From contig CM046294.1 of the NCBI GenBank assembly GCA_025267735.1, forward strand, positions 282,001-346,000: a stretch of 64,000 nt of DNA, read 5' to 3'. Both the position numbers and the translations under genes were made by a program. The notes under the pieces are model-generated. The model was not told the DNA's origin, ran no database searches, and saw nothing but the letters and a program-made list of their open reading frames with translations. Positions within the stretch are counted from its first letter, which is position 1; each line of letters begins with the position of its first letter. Shown here piece by piece: positions 10,801 to 22,274 of this stretch. Source of the DNA: Mactra quadrangularis. Lineage: Eukaryota > Mollusca > Bivalvia > Venerida > Mactridae.

Positions 10801-13624
10801 ACACACACTCCTAGAGCAATTACAAAAACAAATGGAACTTCGAAAACAGGAGTCGATTAAAAAACAAACAACCAAGCCACAAATGGTAGACACAATGGCC
10901 GAACAGATATTACAGGAACAACATGTTCAGCAACAGAAACTTTTGCAGGAACAACAAAAACAACAGCAATTACTGCAAGAGCAAAAACAACAGCAATTAT
11001 TACAAGAGCAAAAACAACAACAACTATTGCAAGAGCAAAAACAACAGCAGTTACTTCAAGAACAAAAACAACAGCAATTAATGCAAGAACAGCAACAACA
11101 GCAGCAGCAACAAAACCAAAAACTAGAAATGATGCAGAGGAAACTAGATGAGTTGACAAAACAGACCCAAGAACAGAACCAGATTCTTAAAACAGAGATA
11201 AATCAAAAAGCAGGATTGCAGCAGCCGCAGATACAAACAAATCCACAACCGCCGCAGCAAACTAACATGATGGTTAATCAGCAACAGCAAATTCAACAAC
11301 AGCCAGTCGTTCAACAGCAACCACTCCAACAACAGCAGCAAATGGTTCAAATGCAACAACCAATTATGCAATCATTGTCACAGCCGATTGTTCAGCAACA
11401 AAATTTACCACAGGTTCAAGTCCAAAATCAATTTCCAATGCCTATGAATCAAGGTATGGCTCCACAACCACCAAACCCTGTTTATAATTTACAAAACCCT
11501 CTTCAACCTCAAATGATGCAACCTAATTTAAACAATCAACAGCCTTTGTCACTCCAACAGCAGTTACTACAGCAACAATCTCAGCAATCACAGCAGTTGC
11601 TTCAATCACAACATCAGCAGTTTCTACAAGCTCAGCAACAGCAGCAACAACTGAATATGAATCCATTTGGCGCTCAAAGAAACCTTATAGTTCCAATGAA
11701 TGCTCTACCACTTGAATCCATGCTTCAGAATAATGGTTTACTGTCTGATCGTCTGATTTTAGTAAACTCAATGAATTCTAAGCCGTCTGCGACGACAAAC
11801 GCGCCAAAACCTGCATCGCCTACACATGAAACAACAACCAGACCAACGACCACACCCACTACGCCAACCACTACAACCACGACCCCGCCTACCACCACTA
11901 CACCGAGGTAAGTGTATTTTATACATATTTTTACTGGTTTTAACGCCGTGTCAACACAATTTTAGGTCATTTAACGGCGTCCAGAGCACCTAACCTAGCT
12001 TTCCTTGACCCTTGTCTATAACCAGTACTCACATACGCTTCCACAAGGCCGGAAACTTATCCATAGTATCTTATCAATGGAGGAAAATTGACTTTCTTGT
12101 CAAATTACCATGAAAGGGTATAACCTCCCGGGTGGGATTCGAACCTGTATCCCCTTCGGTACACGAGATTCCAAATCCCGGCGCACTACTTCTTTTGAGC
12201 TACTTCATTTTATGTTTTGCATGTTCACAATGACTTGAATATAATCAACAAAGGAAATACAATTCTAAGAAACATATTACAGTACAAAATTATGTGTATG
12301 ACCAGATCACATTTTGATTTTTAAAAAAGTATCTATTATCTAATAAAAGTCACGAATGTTTGTTTATTTGTAACGGAATGGTGTTGCAGATATGATCAAG
12401 CATTCATTTTGTCAATGGGAATTTTCGTTTATTTAAGACAATCGGTATACTAGCTGGCGCTTTGTTTACATTTTCATACGGTTACAATAACAACAGATAA
12501 TTAACTACAATCTGTTTATATACAATTTCAAGTATCTTTGCCGTTAGATAATCATTTAACAAATTAGAAGTATTATAAAACATGATCATATATTTATAGT
12601 TGTTTTTAAATTTAAAACAAATTTGAACTACAGATTATATTCAGTACTTGATTAACTCACTGTATAAATAAGCCCATAAATTGAGTCATTTTGGCGGAAA
12701 TATTTTTTGCAATAGTTTGTTTATGAAAAATGTCACAATAATAAATTACAACCATTTCTCATTTTACCGGAAGTGGCTGACATCTTGGCGACTTAGTTTG
12801 TTTGTTCTTGTTTGAAAATAAACTTTTAAATGTACTTAAATGAATGTGTTTTTTTGCATTTCTTAAATGTTTAATTAATTTTATTTACGACATATGAATA
12901 AATGAAATATGACTATTGTCAAAAATATGAACACGTTACTAGTGTATACATTAGGACTTTGGAAGATCAAGGGCTTGCTGTTTCAAAGTCTCAGTTTTTA
13001 TCCGTTGGACCTCATTTCTAAAAAAAGAAACAAAAAAGCAGAAAGTGTTAATGTAATGACAATACTTAGTTCAAAATGGGTTAATTAATACAGTATAATT
13101 ATTGTACGCTATATGGGTACCTTTTCTGTATCGTTTTATTGTTCTGAGCTCCATTCAAAATGGCATTTATTTACAATTTTGTATTTGGTAGTTTACTTTT
13201 GACACTACGCTTATCCAATGGTTTAAAGCACAGGGAATTTTTATGTTACCTCCCTTTGACTTTGAAACGTACCGTTTATATCAAAGAGAGGTAGCATGAC
13301 ACTTCCCTGTGGTTTAAAGCGCACAATGCCTTAGAGACTTACCACACTAATATTACCCAAAATATTAACAATATTTTTATGCATTTTAGTGAAGAAATGG
13401 TTATGGAAATGATGCAAAAAGAGTCCGCCAAGCAGAAAGTTCAAGACCAAGCAGCACAAAGACAAACCTTAGAGATACAAAAATTACGATTAGAAATCAG
13501 AGCATTACAAAGGCTGGAACGAAAAGAGAAAGAAATGGAAATTGAGAAAGCTCGCACGGATAGAATAGGTATTAATGCCTCAAATTTGTTCGGGAAAAAT
13601 GGAAAATTCCCACTTGATTTTTAA
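7740..13624 (+). CDS. Gene B: secreted Gln-rich low-complexity protein with C-terminal coiled coil (3 exons)
   Basis: Join 7740-7800, 10653-11907, 13390-13624; 516 codons from the first ATG, with all junctions in phase (phase 1, then phase 2) and GT-AG borders. Order: a signal peptide (MKLRIAVFIFATLALSNA), a basic/proline-rich segment, a Leu/Gln coiled-coil region with a 9-residue repeat QLLQEQKQQ, a long Gln/Pro/Met-rich segment, a Thr/Pro mucin-like linker that could be O-glycosylated, and a final helical segment (LEIQKLRLEIRALQRLER) shared with gene A. The signal peptide and absence of a visible membrane anchor suggest secretion. The family is not recognised. Gln-rich secreted proteins occur among molluscan shell and byssus proteins, so a structural matrix role is a plausible inference. 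The second in-frame ATG (7746) is the alternative start; both have a purine at -3. Additional small exons inside the 2.85-kb first intron cannot be excluded. Confidence 0.8.
8108..8160 (+). repeat. Dispersed repeat, second copy at about 16888-16940
   Basis: The stretch around gactcgaaagtgattaatct recurs almost unchanged near 16895-16940. Both copies are noncoding fragments of an unidentified interspersed repeat; the first lies in intron 1 of gene B. Confidence 0.6.
8632..8691 (+). repeat. 20-bp tandem repeat, three exact copies
   Basis: Three perfect copies of cactaccaaccgtggtacaa inside intron 1 of gene B. Each contains the near-palindrome accaaccgtggt. Confidence 0.9.
8966..9092 (-). mobile_element. 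SINE family B, head fragment
   Basis: On the minus strand it carries a B-box-like gggttcgaacccc and the family-B flank (ttgtcaaatt, grown from tRNA-like sequence). The 3' part of the family is missing. Confidence 0.6.
9537..9826 (+). mobile_element. SINE family A, near full length
   Basis: tRNA-derived head with A box (taggtcagttgg) and B box (gagttcgattccc), a body with the cagttgtcagtaactgacg motif, and a tail ending in acggcgtta plus a caaacaaacaaa run. Flanked by a short target duplication, acattgt. Lies in intron 1 of gene B. Confidence 0.88.
10653..11907 (+). CDS. Gene B exon 2 (Gln-rich, Thr-rich tail)
   Basis: Acceptor ttcttttcag at 10643-10652, donor gag|gtaagt at 11908. Encodes about 418 residues: basic Pro/Ser start, heptad-like Leu/Gln region with five 27-bp repeat units, poly-Gln tracts, and a C-terminal Thr/Pro run. 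The exon ends in phase 2. Long frames on the opposite strand are only shadows of the CAA/CAG composition. Confidence 0.85.
10970..11104 (+). repeat. 27-bp coding minisatellite (QLLQEQKQQ repeat)
   Basis: Five tandem 27-bp units, in frame inside gene B exon 2. The units differ almost only at synonymous sites: the Leu pair reads tta-ctg, tta-tta, cta-ttg, tta-ctt, while the peptide stays QLLQEQKQQ. The last unit has Met for one Leu and runs into pure Gln. Confidence 0.9.
11938..12206 (-). mobile_element. SINE family B, near full length
   Basis: Starts about 30 bp after the exon 2 donor of gene B, inverted. Shows the taacgccgtgtcaacacaat tail module, the ccacaaggccggaaac body and a tRNA-like head (gggattcgaacctg). 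The outermost head bases are degraded. Confidence 0.85.
12880..12885 (-). terminator. Possible polyadenylation signal AATAAA on the minus strand
   Basis: Lies 66 nt downstream of the stop of the candidate minus-strand exon 12951-13010. It is meaningful only if that exon is real. Confidence 0.25.
12951..13010 (-). CDS. Candidate last exon of an antisense micro-gene
   Basis: On the minus strand a strong pyrimidine tract (gtttctttttttag) is followed within 7 nt by a second AG at 13012-13011. From 13010 a frame reads VQRIKTETLKQQALDLPKS, then TAA, with AATAAA 66 nt further on. Phase 0 agrees with the candidate exon at 13873-13938. It lies inside intron 2 of gene B. The helix-like charged sequence is not recognised. 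Chance is a real alternative. Confidence 0.25.
   Translation of the reverse strand, partial: VQRIKTETLKQQALDLPKS
13230..13305. repeat. Imperfect hairpin in gene B intron 2
   Basis: Arms of about 30 bases (from acagggaa...tgttacctccctttga to tcaaagagaggtagca...ttccctgt) form an imperfect inverted repeat ending about 85 bp before exon 3. Probably a MITE remnant or a local foldback. Confidence 0.6.
13390..13624 (+). CDS. Gene B exon 3 (charged coiled coil, stop)
   Basis: Acceptor tgcattttag, AG at 13388-13389. The split codon ag|t gives Ser, then EEMVMEMMQKESAKQ and the helical core TLEIQKLRLEIRALQRLER, Lys/Glu-rich sequence, and an end in GKFPLDF with TAA at 13622-13624. No readthrough context follows this stop, unlike gene A. 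It is homologous to the gene A terminal exon by sequence and intron phase. Confidence 0.85.
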
Positions 13625-13872
13625 CTTTTCTCCCCAAAGTGAAGTGGCTTAGGCTTGAAAAAAACCTGCGCAAAAAATACGTGTACTAGTAATGACTTTT
13701 GTAGACTGTCAACTTTTACCTGATGCAACCAAAACAATTTTGATGTAATTTGTAGCTTTTTCACATGGACATGAGACATAGACTCTCTATGCCTTATGTA
13801 GATTAGCCTGTTCATAATGGTTTGTGAATAAGAATACACTAACTGTTTAAATAATATCTTGTTCACATTTAC

Positions 13873-13938
13873 CTGTATTCTCCTATCGCTGCGATGTTTC
13901 TTCGGATCTAGAAGTTCATTTTCTTTGATTACAGGCAT
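13873..13938 (-). CDS. Candidate first coding exon of an antisense micro-gene
   Basis: On the minus strand an ATG (13938-13936) opens 22 codons, MPVIKENELLDPKKHRSDRR plus IQ, ending at a strong donor cag|gtaaat in phase 0. An acceptor-like ttcttgactaag ends at 13946, so this could also be an internal exon. Spliced to 12951-13010 it would give a 41-residue basic peptide, with gene B exon 3 lying antisense in the intron. Confidence 0.25.
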
Positions 13939-14335
13939 GGATGGCCTTAGTCAAGAAATACAAATTGAATAGTATTAATAGGTTGTTCACATTAACCTGC
14001 GACTACTTATGATTTACATGTATTGTAATATTGACCCATAGTATCTTTCGCGTGTAACACCCTGTGCTAATTATGTCAAGCTTTATGACGTGCATTTAGA
14101 TATGTTACAAAGTAAAATTATTCTGATTTGAATATGGAAACGCTTCTTTGAACAAACGCCATTTCATTGTTTTAACATAATTTTCGAATTTAAATGCTAT
14201 TTTAATGATACTTTAATTAGTTATGTTAAATATGACTGCATATTTTATAGTACTATAATGACAGAATTTGTGCAAGCTTTGGATGTCGGATCTAAGTTTA
14301 TAGGAATAATACTCTAGCGAATTATCTTGTTCACA

Positions 14336-14542
14336 CAGCAGCGTGTTCAGTTACGACTTTTTGCAAACGTTACGGATATGTGACAACTCAACCCGAAGAG
14401 AACTCAACCCAAAGTTGGGACAACTCAACACGTTAGTATGGGATTGAGTTTACTCGGGTTGATTCGTCTTTGGGTTGAGTTGTTCCGATTTTAACGTTTC
14501 GGAACCTTTTGGAACGTTCGGGGTAATTGAACAGGCTACTGG
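14336..14542. mobile_element. Small foldback element (MITE-like)
   Basis: Outer ends are inverted (agcgtgttcagttac versus gtaattgaacaggct). Inside are inverted clusters of caactcaaccc and gggttgagttg. About 207 bp with no coding capacity. The family is not assigned and no clear target duplication is seen. Confidence 0.55.
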
Positions 14543-15059
14543 CTTATTAATAAGTATAAAGTTACACGATAATATAAGATATCCTTACACCTAGGGGATT
14601 TCTTCAGATTGTTTTTAATGTATAAGTGTGCATAAGACCAGTAGAATTTATAAGTTACCCGGTTAGTAAAAGAATGCATTTTTTGTTACACTACATCGTT
14701 TTTGTATTTTCTCCTTACGTTTACAGGATATTATAATTAGGAAGCGATTGGTGTATCAATCAAGATGAATAACGCTCAATGTATTTTTGCAAGATATCTT
14801 ACACGTAATTAAAAAATGCTCATTGAAGGTGCATTCCATAAACATGTGCAAGCGGAGAGGCTGTCGGTACGGTTTCAATTTATTTTGTGTATATAAAGCG
14901 TCTTTGGTTCGGGAACGTGCTGGTCGCCTTTGTCTCAAAGAGTATAGGAATATCAAAAAATACATTATTAAATCGATTGCTTTTATCTTTCTGACATATT
15001 GGATGATTTGAATTGGATAATATAAACCATGTTATTAAATATTGGTTTCCGGAAGAAAA

Positions 15060-15284
15060 ACTTTCGTGGGGCTTAGTCATGAAAATATTTCTACGGCCTA
15101 TCTCCCTCCTACCAATGACTCTTAATCATGTAGAGCAGTTGTCAGTCACTGACGAAAGTATACGCCTAGTAGTTAGTTAAAACCAGAGATTTGGCCTTTC
15201 CTGTGAGTAGGTTGACTGACCGCCGTTATATAACGTATACTATGTGATGCTACGGCGTTTAAACCAACAACAACAAAAAAGACC
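15060..15284 (+). mobile_element. SINE family A, lacking the tRNA head
   Basis: Begins at ctttcgtggggcttagtcat and continues through the ctccctcctaccaatg and cagttgtcagtcactgacg body to the acggcgttt tail and caacaacaacaaa end. Confidence 0.85.
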
Positions 15285-18200
15285 GAGGGTCATTTTCGTT
15301 TTCGATGGCATGGAAGCTAGAATCTGATTGGCTAAGGGATATACATTAATAACTACTGTTAGTCTTGATCCCCGTTCTGTACGACCCTTTAGATATAATT
15401 TAAGTTCGTTTAAAAATGAATAGAAACGCGTATTTGGACATTGCATCATGATTATGTCTAATTACTCTTTTTGTTTGTCTGAATTTTTAAACCAGTTTTT
15501 GGTATTTGTACTCATTCAAGATGAAATTTTTGGCTTATAGAATATGATTAAATTTTATTCAACTGTCAGGTGTACACACATTAACCCCGCATATTTAAAT
15601 ACATTATATATATATTGCATAATCTCCGTACATAGATACCGGTAACTGTTTTACCTATCCTGAGTACATATGTACTGTGGTGAATATCTAAATCAGCAGG
15701 GTTAATGTATGCACCACTGGCAGTTGAATATAATTCAACAATACTTGTATTGCAACGTTGCATTGATACTATGACTATTGTACATGGCTTGAGCAAACTG
15801 ACCTGTGATTGATATTATGCATTGCATGCAATAAAATGTCTTACTTATTTAGTTACGGTCAATGAAATATGTGTTGTATATATTTTCTAAGTCAACTTGC
15901 TCAAGCTATGATAATGGTATGATTATGATTGTTTTAATTGTTTTCAGTAAACAAATACACTCATGTATGTAAACTTTTGTTTAATTGTTTTTTGTTTCTG
16001 CCTTTATAATTTATGATTCAGAAAAATGAACCAGTAATGTTAGCTTTGCAACATTTGACTACTTTGAGTTTTCACTATACAAAATGATGATGTGTTCATC
16101 TTTCATTGAGAGCTTCAACTCACCCTTACGAGCCATCTTTATAAAAAATGTGGGTCTTCAATTATCTAATGAAATTTAGGTCTATTTGTAATAGATAAAT
16201 CATGCATAATTAATTAGACTACAGATGCCGAAATTGATATGGAACACATTGCATAAGATAATGTCAATTGACGTCATGATGACAAAATCAAACTAGGAAA
16301 TAAAAATGTATCCCATTGAATGTAAATGGAGCAACAATGCAACCGAATGGTAGAAATGCCATAACATCTTCAAACCGTCACCATGATACAGTTAATGTGT
16401 CAATCATTGAATTATTATTTACTTAAAATACTATAATCGAAATTTGAGCTGAATAAATCAATGGAATTTCCCTATGCTTAATATAATGACGATATAAATT
16501 TTACACATTTGATGCTTAATGACTTTACAATCAACATTTCAAACAAAGACAATTGTTAGGATGTTACGTTGTTCTAAAGTCTTCTTTGTTACACAATGAC
16601 CGATTGTATGGAAACTAGGTTCATGATGTCACGTTTCTGGGAACTGTTTTTATAACGTACTAAATCTATGTGCATGTTGCACACGTTTGACAACATATGT
16701 AGCTATGGCAATTTGCATTTTAATAACATATAATAGAATCAGTCTTACCTAATTGATCACAGAGGTTACTGCAAGGGAGTGGCGTTTTCATTGGATAGCC
16801 TGGTCCACGTTGGTTCAAACCCTTTCCAAAATCTACCCAATTGTTACTTTTAGCACGAAACTTATCTTACTAGCTCAGAACTGGAAGACCTGGAAGTGAA
16901 CTCGAAAGTGATTAATCTAAGTTGTAAGGACTTGTTTCACAATCGAGCTAAAATAAGTAAGTATAAACAAGTCCATGATAAATTACTAATAAAATACATG
17001 TAATGTTGTATGCTTTGAATTTCTAACATAGAGAATCGAAATTGCATCGCAACATTAAATTGATGACGTTTTATTTCTCCTTCTCTGAAAATGAAACGAT
17101 GAAAGTGCATATTTTTAAGATTTTCATACTTCGTCGTCAGTTATCCCACGATACACTGCTATGCTGCATTATGTACCGGGGGCCATTTGGTTAGGCAAAT
17201 CTCGTAATCATGAAAAAATAATAAGGCAGTTCTATTGGTTCCACAAGGAAACCACTGCGGAATACTGACCAATAAAGTTAAGCAACATTTTTTTTTGAAA
17301 AAAAAAAACATGAGCGTTGGTTTCTATTTTAAGTAAGAAAAGCCCAGTATGACGTCATTGCAATTTTATTGAAAGAAGATTGGTCCCCTGCCTCTTGCAT
17401 ATTCATGGAAACGAGATTTTGCCAGTAAAATTGTCCACGGTACGTGTGGAGAGTAACGGAAGAAAGAACTGTTGTTGCCGACGATGCTAATACTTGAACT
17501 TTACTGTCATACAAAGTAAAAAACTGGTCGATGAAAGTAGTTCTTACTACAGCATATGAAGGCGTATACTTTATCTATTTATTATAAGAGTAGCACCATT
17601 TCTTTGCAAAAATAAATCTTAAACAGTCGCGACTGTTTCATGCACATGTGGCTACAAGTTTGTCAAACAGATGCGTTTTCTTTCTCTGTTATGTCATAAA
17701 GATTAATAGTCGGCCATCTTTCTCACTGAACAGGACGTACATAAATACATAAGTAGCCATAAAAGTGAAGCTGAAAAATAATCTTTGACTTATACGTTAG
17801 TTTTAATGTCCATTATAGTATGTTTAATATTAACACAAATATATTTTTTCACGGAGAATAAAATATTTAGTTCTGCCAGATGTATTTTCGGAACTGTCAA
17901 TTATAATGAAAAATATGAAAGTCAAAATGATATGCATGAAAAAAAACTTTTTATTTTTGTTTAATTGTCTGAATTTTTAATATACAGAATTAATTATGCA
18001 TACATTTTAGTATGCTGAATGCAGCATTGTAATGTAATTCAAGGTCTTATGCTACAACGTATATGACATAGTTGTGAGTGAACGTATCTCTTAGCGTTCA
18101 TCTGTCACTCACATAATATTTGAAAGTAGCATTTGACTACGATGACGAGTCTGAACACGTGTCAGGTACAGTAATAAAACACAGACCTCCACAAATCAAA

Positions 18201-18607
18201 AAGACGAAGATTGATAAACAGTAATGTCCCCTCATGAAACCATGTTGAATTTTGCAAGAAATGTCAACAAAACTCGGCATTCTGTGTATTCCAATTTGAT
18301 TTTCCTCATTACGTACAGATAAGTTGTATTGTTCTGTGGTCCTTTTTATGTCTAACACTTTATCAAATCGAACAGTTATCTAGCTTATGTTTTAAAACTT
18401 GTAAGAATATAAGGCCTACAGAAACAATCCTTCAAAAGACATAGTGTTTCGTGTGAGCGTTGTGGTATGAAAGCGATACAATTCAATGAATTAACGCTGA
18501 TTTTTTATTCCCATTTTCGATCTTCCTCACGAGCGTATCAGATAACAGAATGTAAAGTAATTGCAGTTCATAGTCTCAAAGTTTCAGGCTAATGTAATCT
18601 TACAGAT

Positions 18608-18690
18608 CTTACCGCTGGCTGGATCCCTACCCGGGACGCCTCGATCCATAAGCCAGCGTCCTACCACTGGACTGCTGTTCCTAAATATGC
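18608..18690 (-). mobile_element. Worn tRNA-like fragment
   Basis: The minus strand shows cagtggtaggacgctgg and a degenerate B-box region near gggtagggatcc, resembling the head of another tRNA-derived SINE. No functional tRNA is claimed. Confidence 0.3.
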
Positions 18691-18837
18691 TTACAGCTAC
18701 AACACAGTCTCATTTAAGGGCGGAAGCAATACAAAAGCGAGTTGTTACGCCTTTCTAATATCTCTAGTCTTCTCTTCTGTTTAATCACTTAATCTTTACT
18801 AAAATAACCTGAGAACGATATTTTATCCGCAAAAATA

Positions 18838-19016
18838 CAGTACAACCTCTCTTGAGCATTACTTAATGGGAGGGACTAGATAGTGTTGCCGTTCAGAGGT
18901 TGTTCTTCAGAGGTTACATTCAGTTAAAAGTATGCCATAGGGAAATACATGTATCAAAAGCTGTTGTTGTGCAGAGAATCTGTTTTGTAGAGGGTTGCTC
19001 TGCAGAGGTTATACTG
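18838..19016. mobile_element. pogo/Tigger-like MITE, TA target duplication
   Basis: 179 bp bounded by TA on both sides, with terminal inverted repeats cagtacaacctctct and agaggttatactg. The cagtacaacctct end resembles pogo/Tigger elements. No coding capacity. Confidence 0.7.
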
Positions 19017-19025
19017 TATAATATC

Positions 19026-19436
19026 TAGGACTGCTACGATACACTAAACGCGTATCGCGATATATATTGCAATACGCTGGCATCGTATCGCGATACGTAC
19101 GGCGATATATTGTGGGCGTTTAGATTCGATGTGTCTCCGCTGTATTTAACAGAAACATTGCAAATCTTACATGCAGATACTGATAGAATCCAGTCTCTTT
19201 AAGTATTTACGGACATTTAGAACTGTGACGCGCCCCGATCGGTTATATTTTTGTAACTTAAGGTTAAATGGTTTACAATTGGAAAAACCTGACGTTTCGC
19301 TACTTTTATTTCGCAAAAAGAAGAATGTTCCAATGAAATAAAAATATATCGCCAAAACCGGTACGTTAAAATCATACCGCGGTACGTACTACTGCAGCTG
19401 CGTATTGCAATATACCGGTATACCGTGACAGCCCTA
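19026..19436. mobile_element. hAT-like MITE with 8-bp target duplication
   Basis: 411 bp, ends taggactgctacgatac and gtataccgtgacagcccta inverted, flanked by ataatatc / ataatacc (7 of 8 identical). The interior is rich in cgatat/caatat palindromes. Non-autonomous. Confidence 0.75.
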
Positions 19437-19529
19437 ATAATACCCAATGATACTTAGATAACAAGTGAGTAGCACTTCTCAATTTAATGAAATTATTTCC
19501 TTAAAGAAAATGGTATTTGGTTTGCGTGT

Positions 19530-19835
19530 TTGTTTTGTTGGGTTTAACGCCGTAGCAACTCGCTGTATAGGTCATATAACGGCGGTCAGTCAACCTGCTC
19601 ACTGTTCATAGAAAGGCTAAATCTCTGGATTTAGCTGTTAACCAACTACTAGGCGCATACTTTCGTCAGTGACTGACAACTGCCGTACATAATTAAAAAT
19701 CATTGGTAGGAGGCAGAATGGACGTAGAAATAATTTCATGACCAAGCCCCACGTAAGTATGCCCCGTCCGGGAATCGAACCCACGAGCCCTCGATCAGCA
19801 GACTTGCGTGCTACCAACTGAGATAGCCGGGCGGG
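19530..19835 (-). mobile_element. SINE family A, full length
   Basis: Inverted copy from the ttgggtttaacgccgtagca tail to the tRNA head (gagatagccgggcggg). The B box reads gggttcgattcccgg on the minus strand. Inserted in the first unit of the tandem repeat. Confidence 0.9.
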
Positions 19836-21506
19836 TAAAATATTTGATATACACAAGTTACGAGTTGAAATACAAACCTTGGTTCACCGTAATAAATTTC
19901 ACCCACATGTTGTCCAATTAGTTGCCATTACAATGACAATCAATTTCTCTTTTTTTTCTCCGAATAAGTTCTCGAAGAAAATTGAACATGCTGTTATCAT
20001 AAGCAATACACAAGCTTCTAACATTATTACAAGCGTGGCTGACAATTATACGGATTTGATCGCTGACAGATTTTTTCTCATGAAGTTTGAAATGAAGACA
20101 TAAATCAGAGACAGTGGGAAATTTGTCTCTTATTGGATAAATAATTATTTTCTCTGCTAATGATAAGGACTAGTTATTCTGATCACATTATTTGACAAAA
20201 TTCGCCGTTGTTCCAAATGTACACTTAGATAAAGCAACTGCGATTAGATTGGTCAGTTGGCGTATTCATGTTAGTTGTTATAATAGGTTATTAGAATCAG
20301 TTGAGTGACATTTGAATCAGCTTTATTTTTATGTTTCTTCAAATGAGCTTTAATGGAAATATGTTACAACAACGTGATAAATTCACATGTAAGTAGCAGT
20401 ATAATAAAACAAACAGCACAAATAGGTAGTTCAGTTCAAGTGTATATTGTCAAACCTTGGTCAAAAATATTACCATCTTTAAGCCTAGGATACTGTTCTA
20501 TTTCTACGGTTGATGATATCCCCAATCATCCCGTCGGTCAAGAGTTATAATTATAATGCTTAGACAACAAGCGACTGGTACTTCTAAAAGCAATTTTATC
20601 ATATTTCTCGCAGGACATGATGACTGATATACAAAAGCCACGTGATCATGATGAGAAAAACAAACCATGTGTTCTTCGTTATAAATTCCAGTCAAGTGTA
20701 GCCCAGTTTGATGTCATTACAATAAGCATCAGTTTCTCTTTTTTCTCTCCAAATAAGTTCTCAATATAAAGTGAAAAATGGTATTACAAAGCGTGGCGGA
20801 CGATTAAAAGGCTTAAAATGCTGACAGATTTTCTCATGAAATTGGAAATGAAGATGCAAAATAAAGAAATGGAAAACGACCTCTGATTTGACAGTTCACT
20901 ATCTGCTCAGTGGTAATGAATGGTTGTTTTCCTTATATTAATGAACATTAATTCCTGTCTTTACTGTAAAATTATAAAATTAGACAAAATGTTCAACGAC
21001 GGGTTGAATGGTCTTTTCTCAGGTGGGGTACAAATGGATATTCTCAACTGTAACAAGAATGTTACACTCTGCTACGTATCTGGAAATATCTCAGGTTGAC
21101 ACTATCCACTATCACTCCGACGACTAAGTGTTATTATAATGCTTAGAAAAGCAGCGAGTGGTACTTCTCAAAACAATTTAATTATTTTGTCTTCACAGGA
21201 AATAATGGCTGATATACATCACTCGCACGTGTGAAGCACAAACTACGAGACTAATTCCACTAAGCGTTGTCAAGTCTATCATCGTAACAATGACAATCAA
21301 TTTGTCTTTTTATCTCCAAATAAGTTCTCAATACAAATGAACATACTATTGTCATTAGGCGGTATACAAGCTACTAACGTAATTACAAGCGTGGTGGACA
21401 ATTGTAAGAATTTCATTGCTGACATTTTTTCTCTCATGAAGTTTGAAATGAAGACATAAAACCGACAAAGTGGACAATTGTCTTAGATTTGACATTTAAT
21501 TTTCCA

Positions 21507-21632
21507 CTTCTTCTCTGTTCGTTGAATGTAATATCAACTTATAGAAATACAATGCTTGAACTGTATTTCTTCTCTGTTCTTTGTATGCAATATCAACTTT
21601 AGTTATAGCAATACAATGCTTGAACTATATTT
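21507..21632 (+). repeat. Tandem duplication of about 64 bp
   Basis: Two adjacent copies of cttctctgttc-ttgaatgtaatatcaac...aatacaatgcttgaact with a few differences. Confidence 0.7.
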
Positions 21633-22274
21633 GTCTAATTTAAGGGTATTGCGATTAGGTGAAGGTCATTTGTAAGGCTGAATTATTTCTTCAAGAGCAT
21701 TGACGGAAATGATTATATTTAGAGAATCAGTAAGCGTCCGCAGTGTTTACAATGCACACATGATTATAGGGTTTTCCGCACTTAAATGCCACTCCGCCGG
21801 CTAAACTAGTTAGGCTTTTTCGTTAATAGTTCCCGATTTGCGGTCTTACATTAAGACATTCGTGCAAAATTCGCCTGGAAGTATAAAACGGTTAAATACG
21901 TATCTCACTTTTGGACAAAAACTTGCTGAATTTACAGCTGCGATTAAGCGAGATACTTTCTCCTGCACGAACATGCGGCATTCATGTTTTGAAAGGATGT
22001 AAAATGTTGACTACAAATTGGAAAATAAAAGTGTCCTAAGACATGAAATAAATTATAAGTATTTTATTTCCATCAAAAAATAACATTTATTCACATATAT
22101 TTATATATTATTAACAACAAATATAATATTTTGTTTGAACCACACTTATGAAGCATCTAAGCGAATTTAACAGTTAACAAAAATAAATAAATAACACATT
22201 TACAGTAATACTAATTGTGTACGCTATCTATTGTGACCATTTACGTTTTTGACAAAATCCGGTACCCACATATA

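Larger units (their letters stand above)
13947..18837. other. Gene-free stretch downstream of gene B
   Basis: AT-rich with no supported exon on either strand. Apart from the repeats listed separately (14336-14542, 15060-15284, 16888-16940, 18608-18690) I see nothing. Open frames at 17329-17514 and 18137-18358 (minus) lack splice or family support. Confidence 0.5.
19452..21650 (+). repeat. Three-copy tandem repeat, unit about 583 bp
   Basis: Units begin near 19452, 20558 and 21141 (gcttaga...agcacttct). Each later contains caatttctctttt, aataagttctc, acaagcgtgg and a gctgacag...tctcatgaa block. The first unit is lengthened by the SINE at 19530-19835. Satellite-like; no coding function visible. 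Confidence 0.65.

Noticed and set aside
10857..11371. Minus-strand frames rich in Val/Ala or Leu
   Set aside because: These are produced by the CAA/CAG repeats of gene B read in reverse.
17329..17514. 61-codon minus-strand frame of slightly higher GC
   Set aside because: No splice sites or family match that would make it an exon.
18137..18358. Minus-strand frame with a hydrophobic, signal-peptide-like stretch (HYCLSIFVFLICGGLCF)
   Set aside because: Short, the hydrophobic part is near the C-terminus, and there is no supporting exon or homology.
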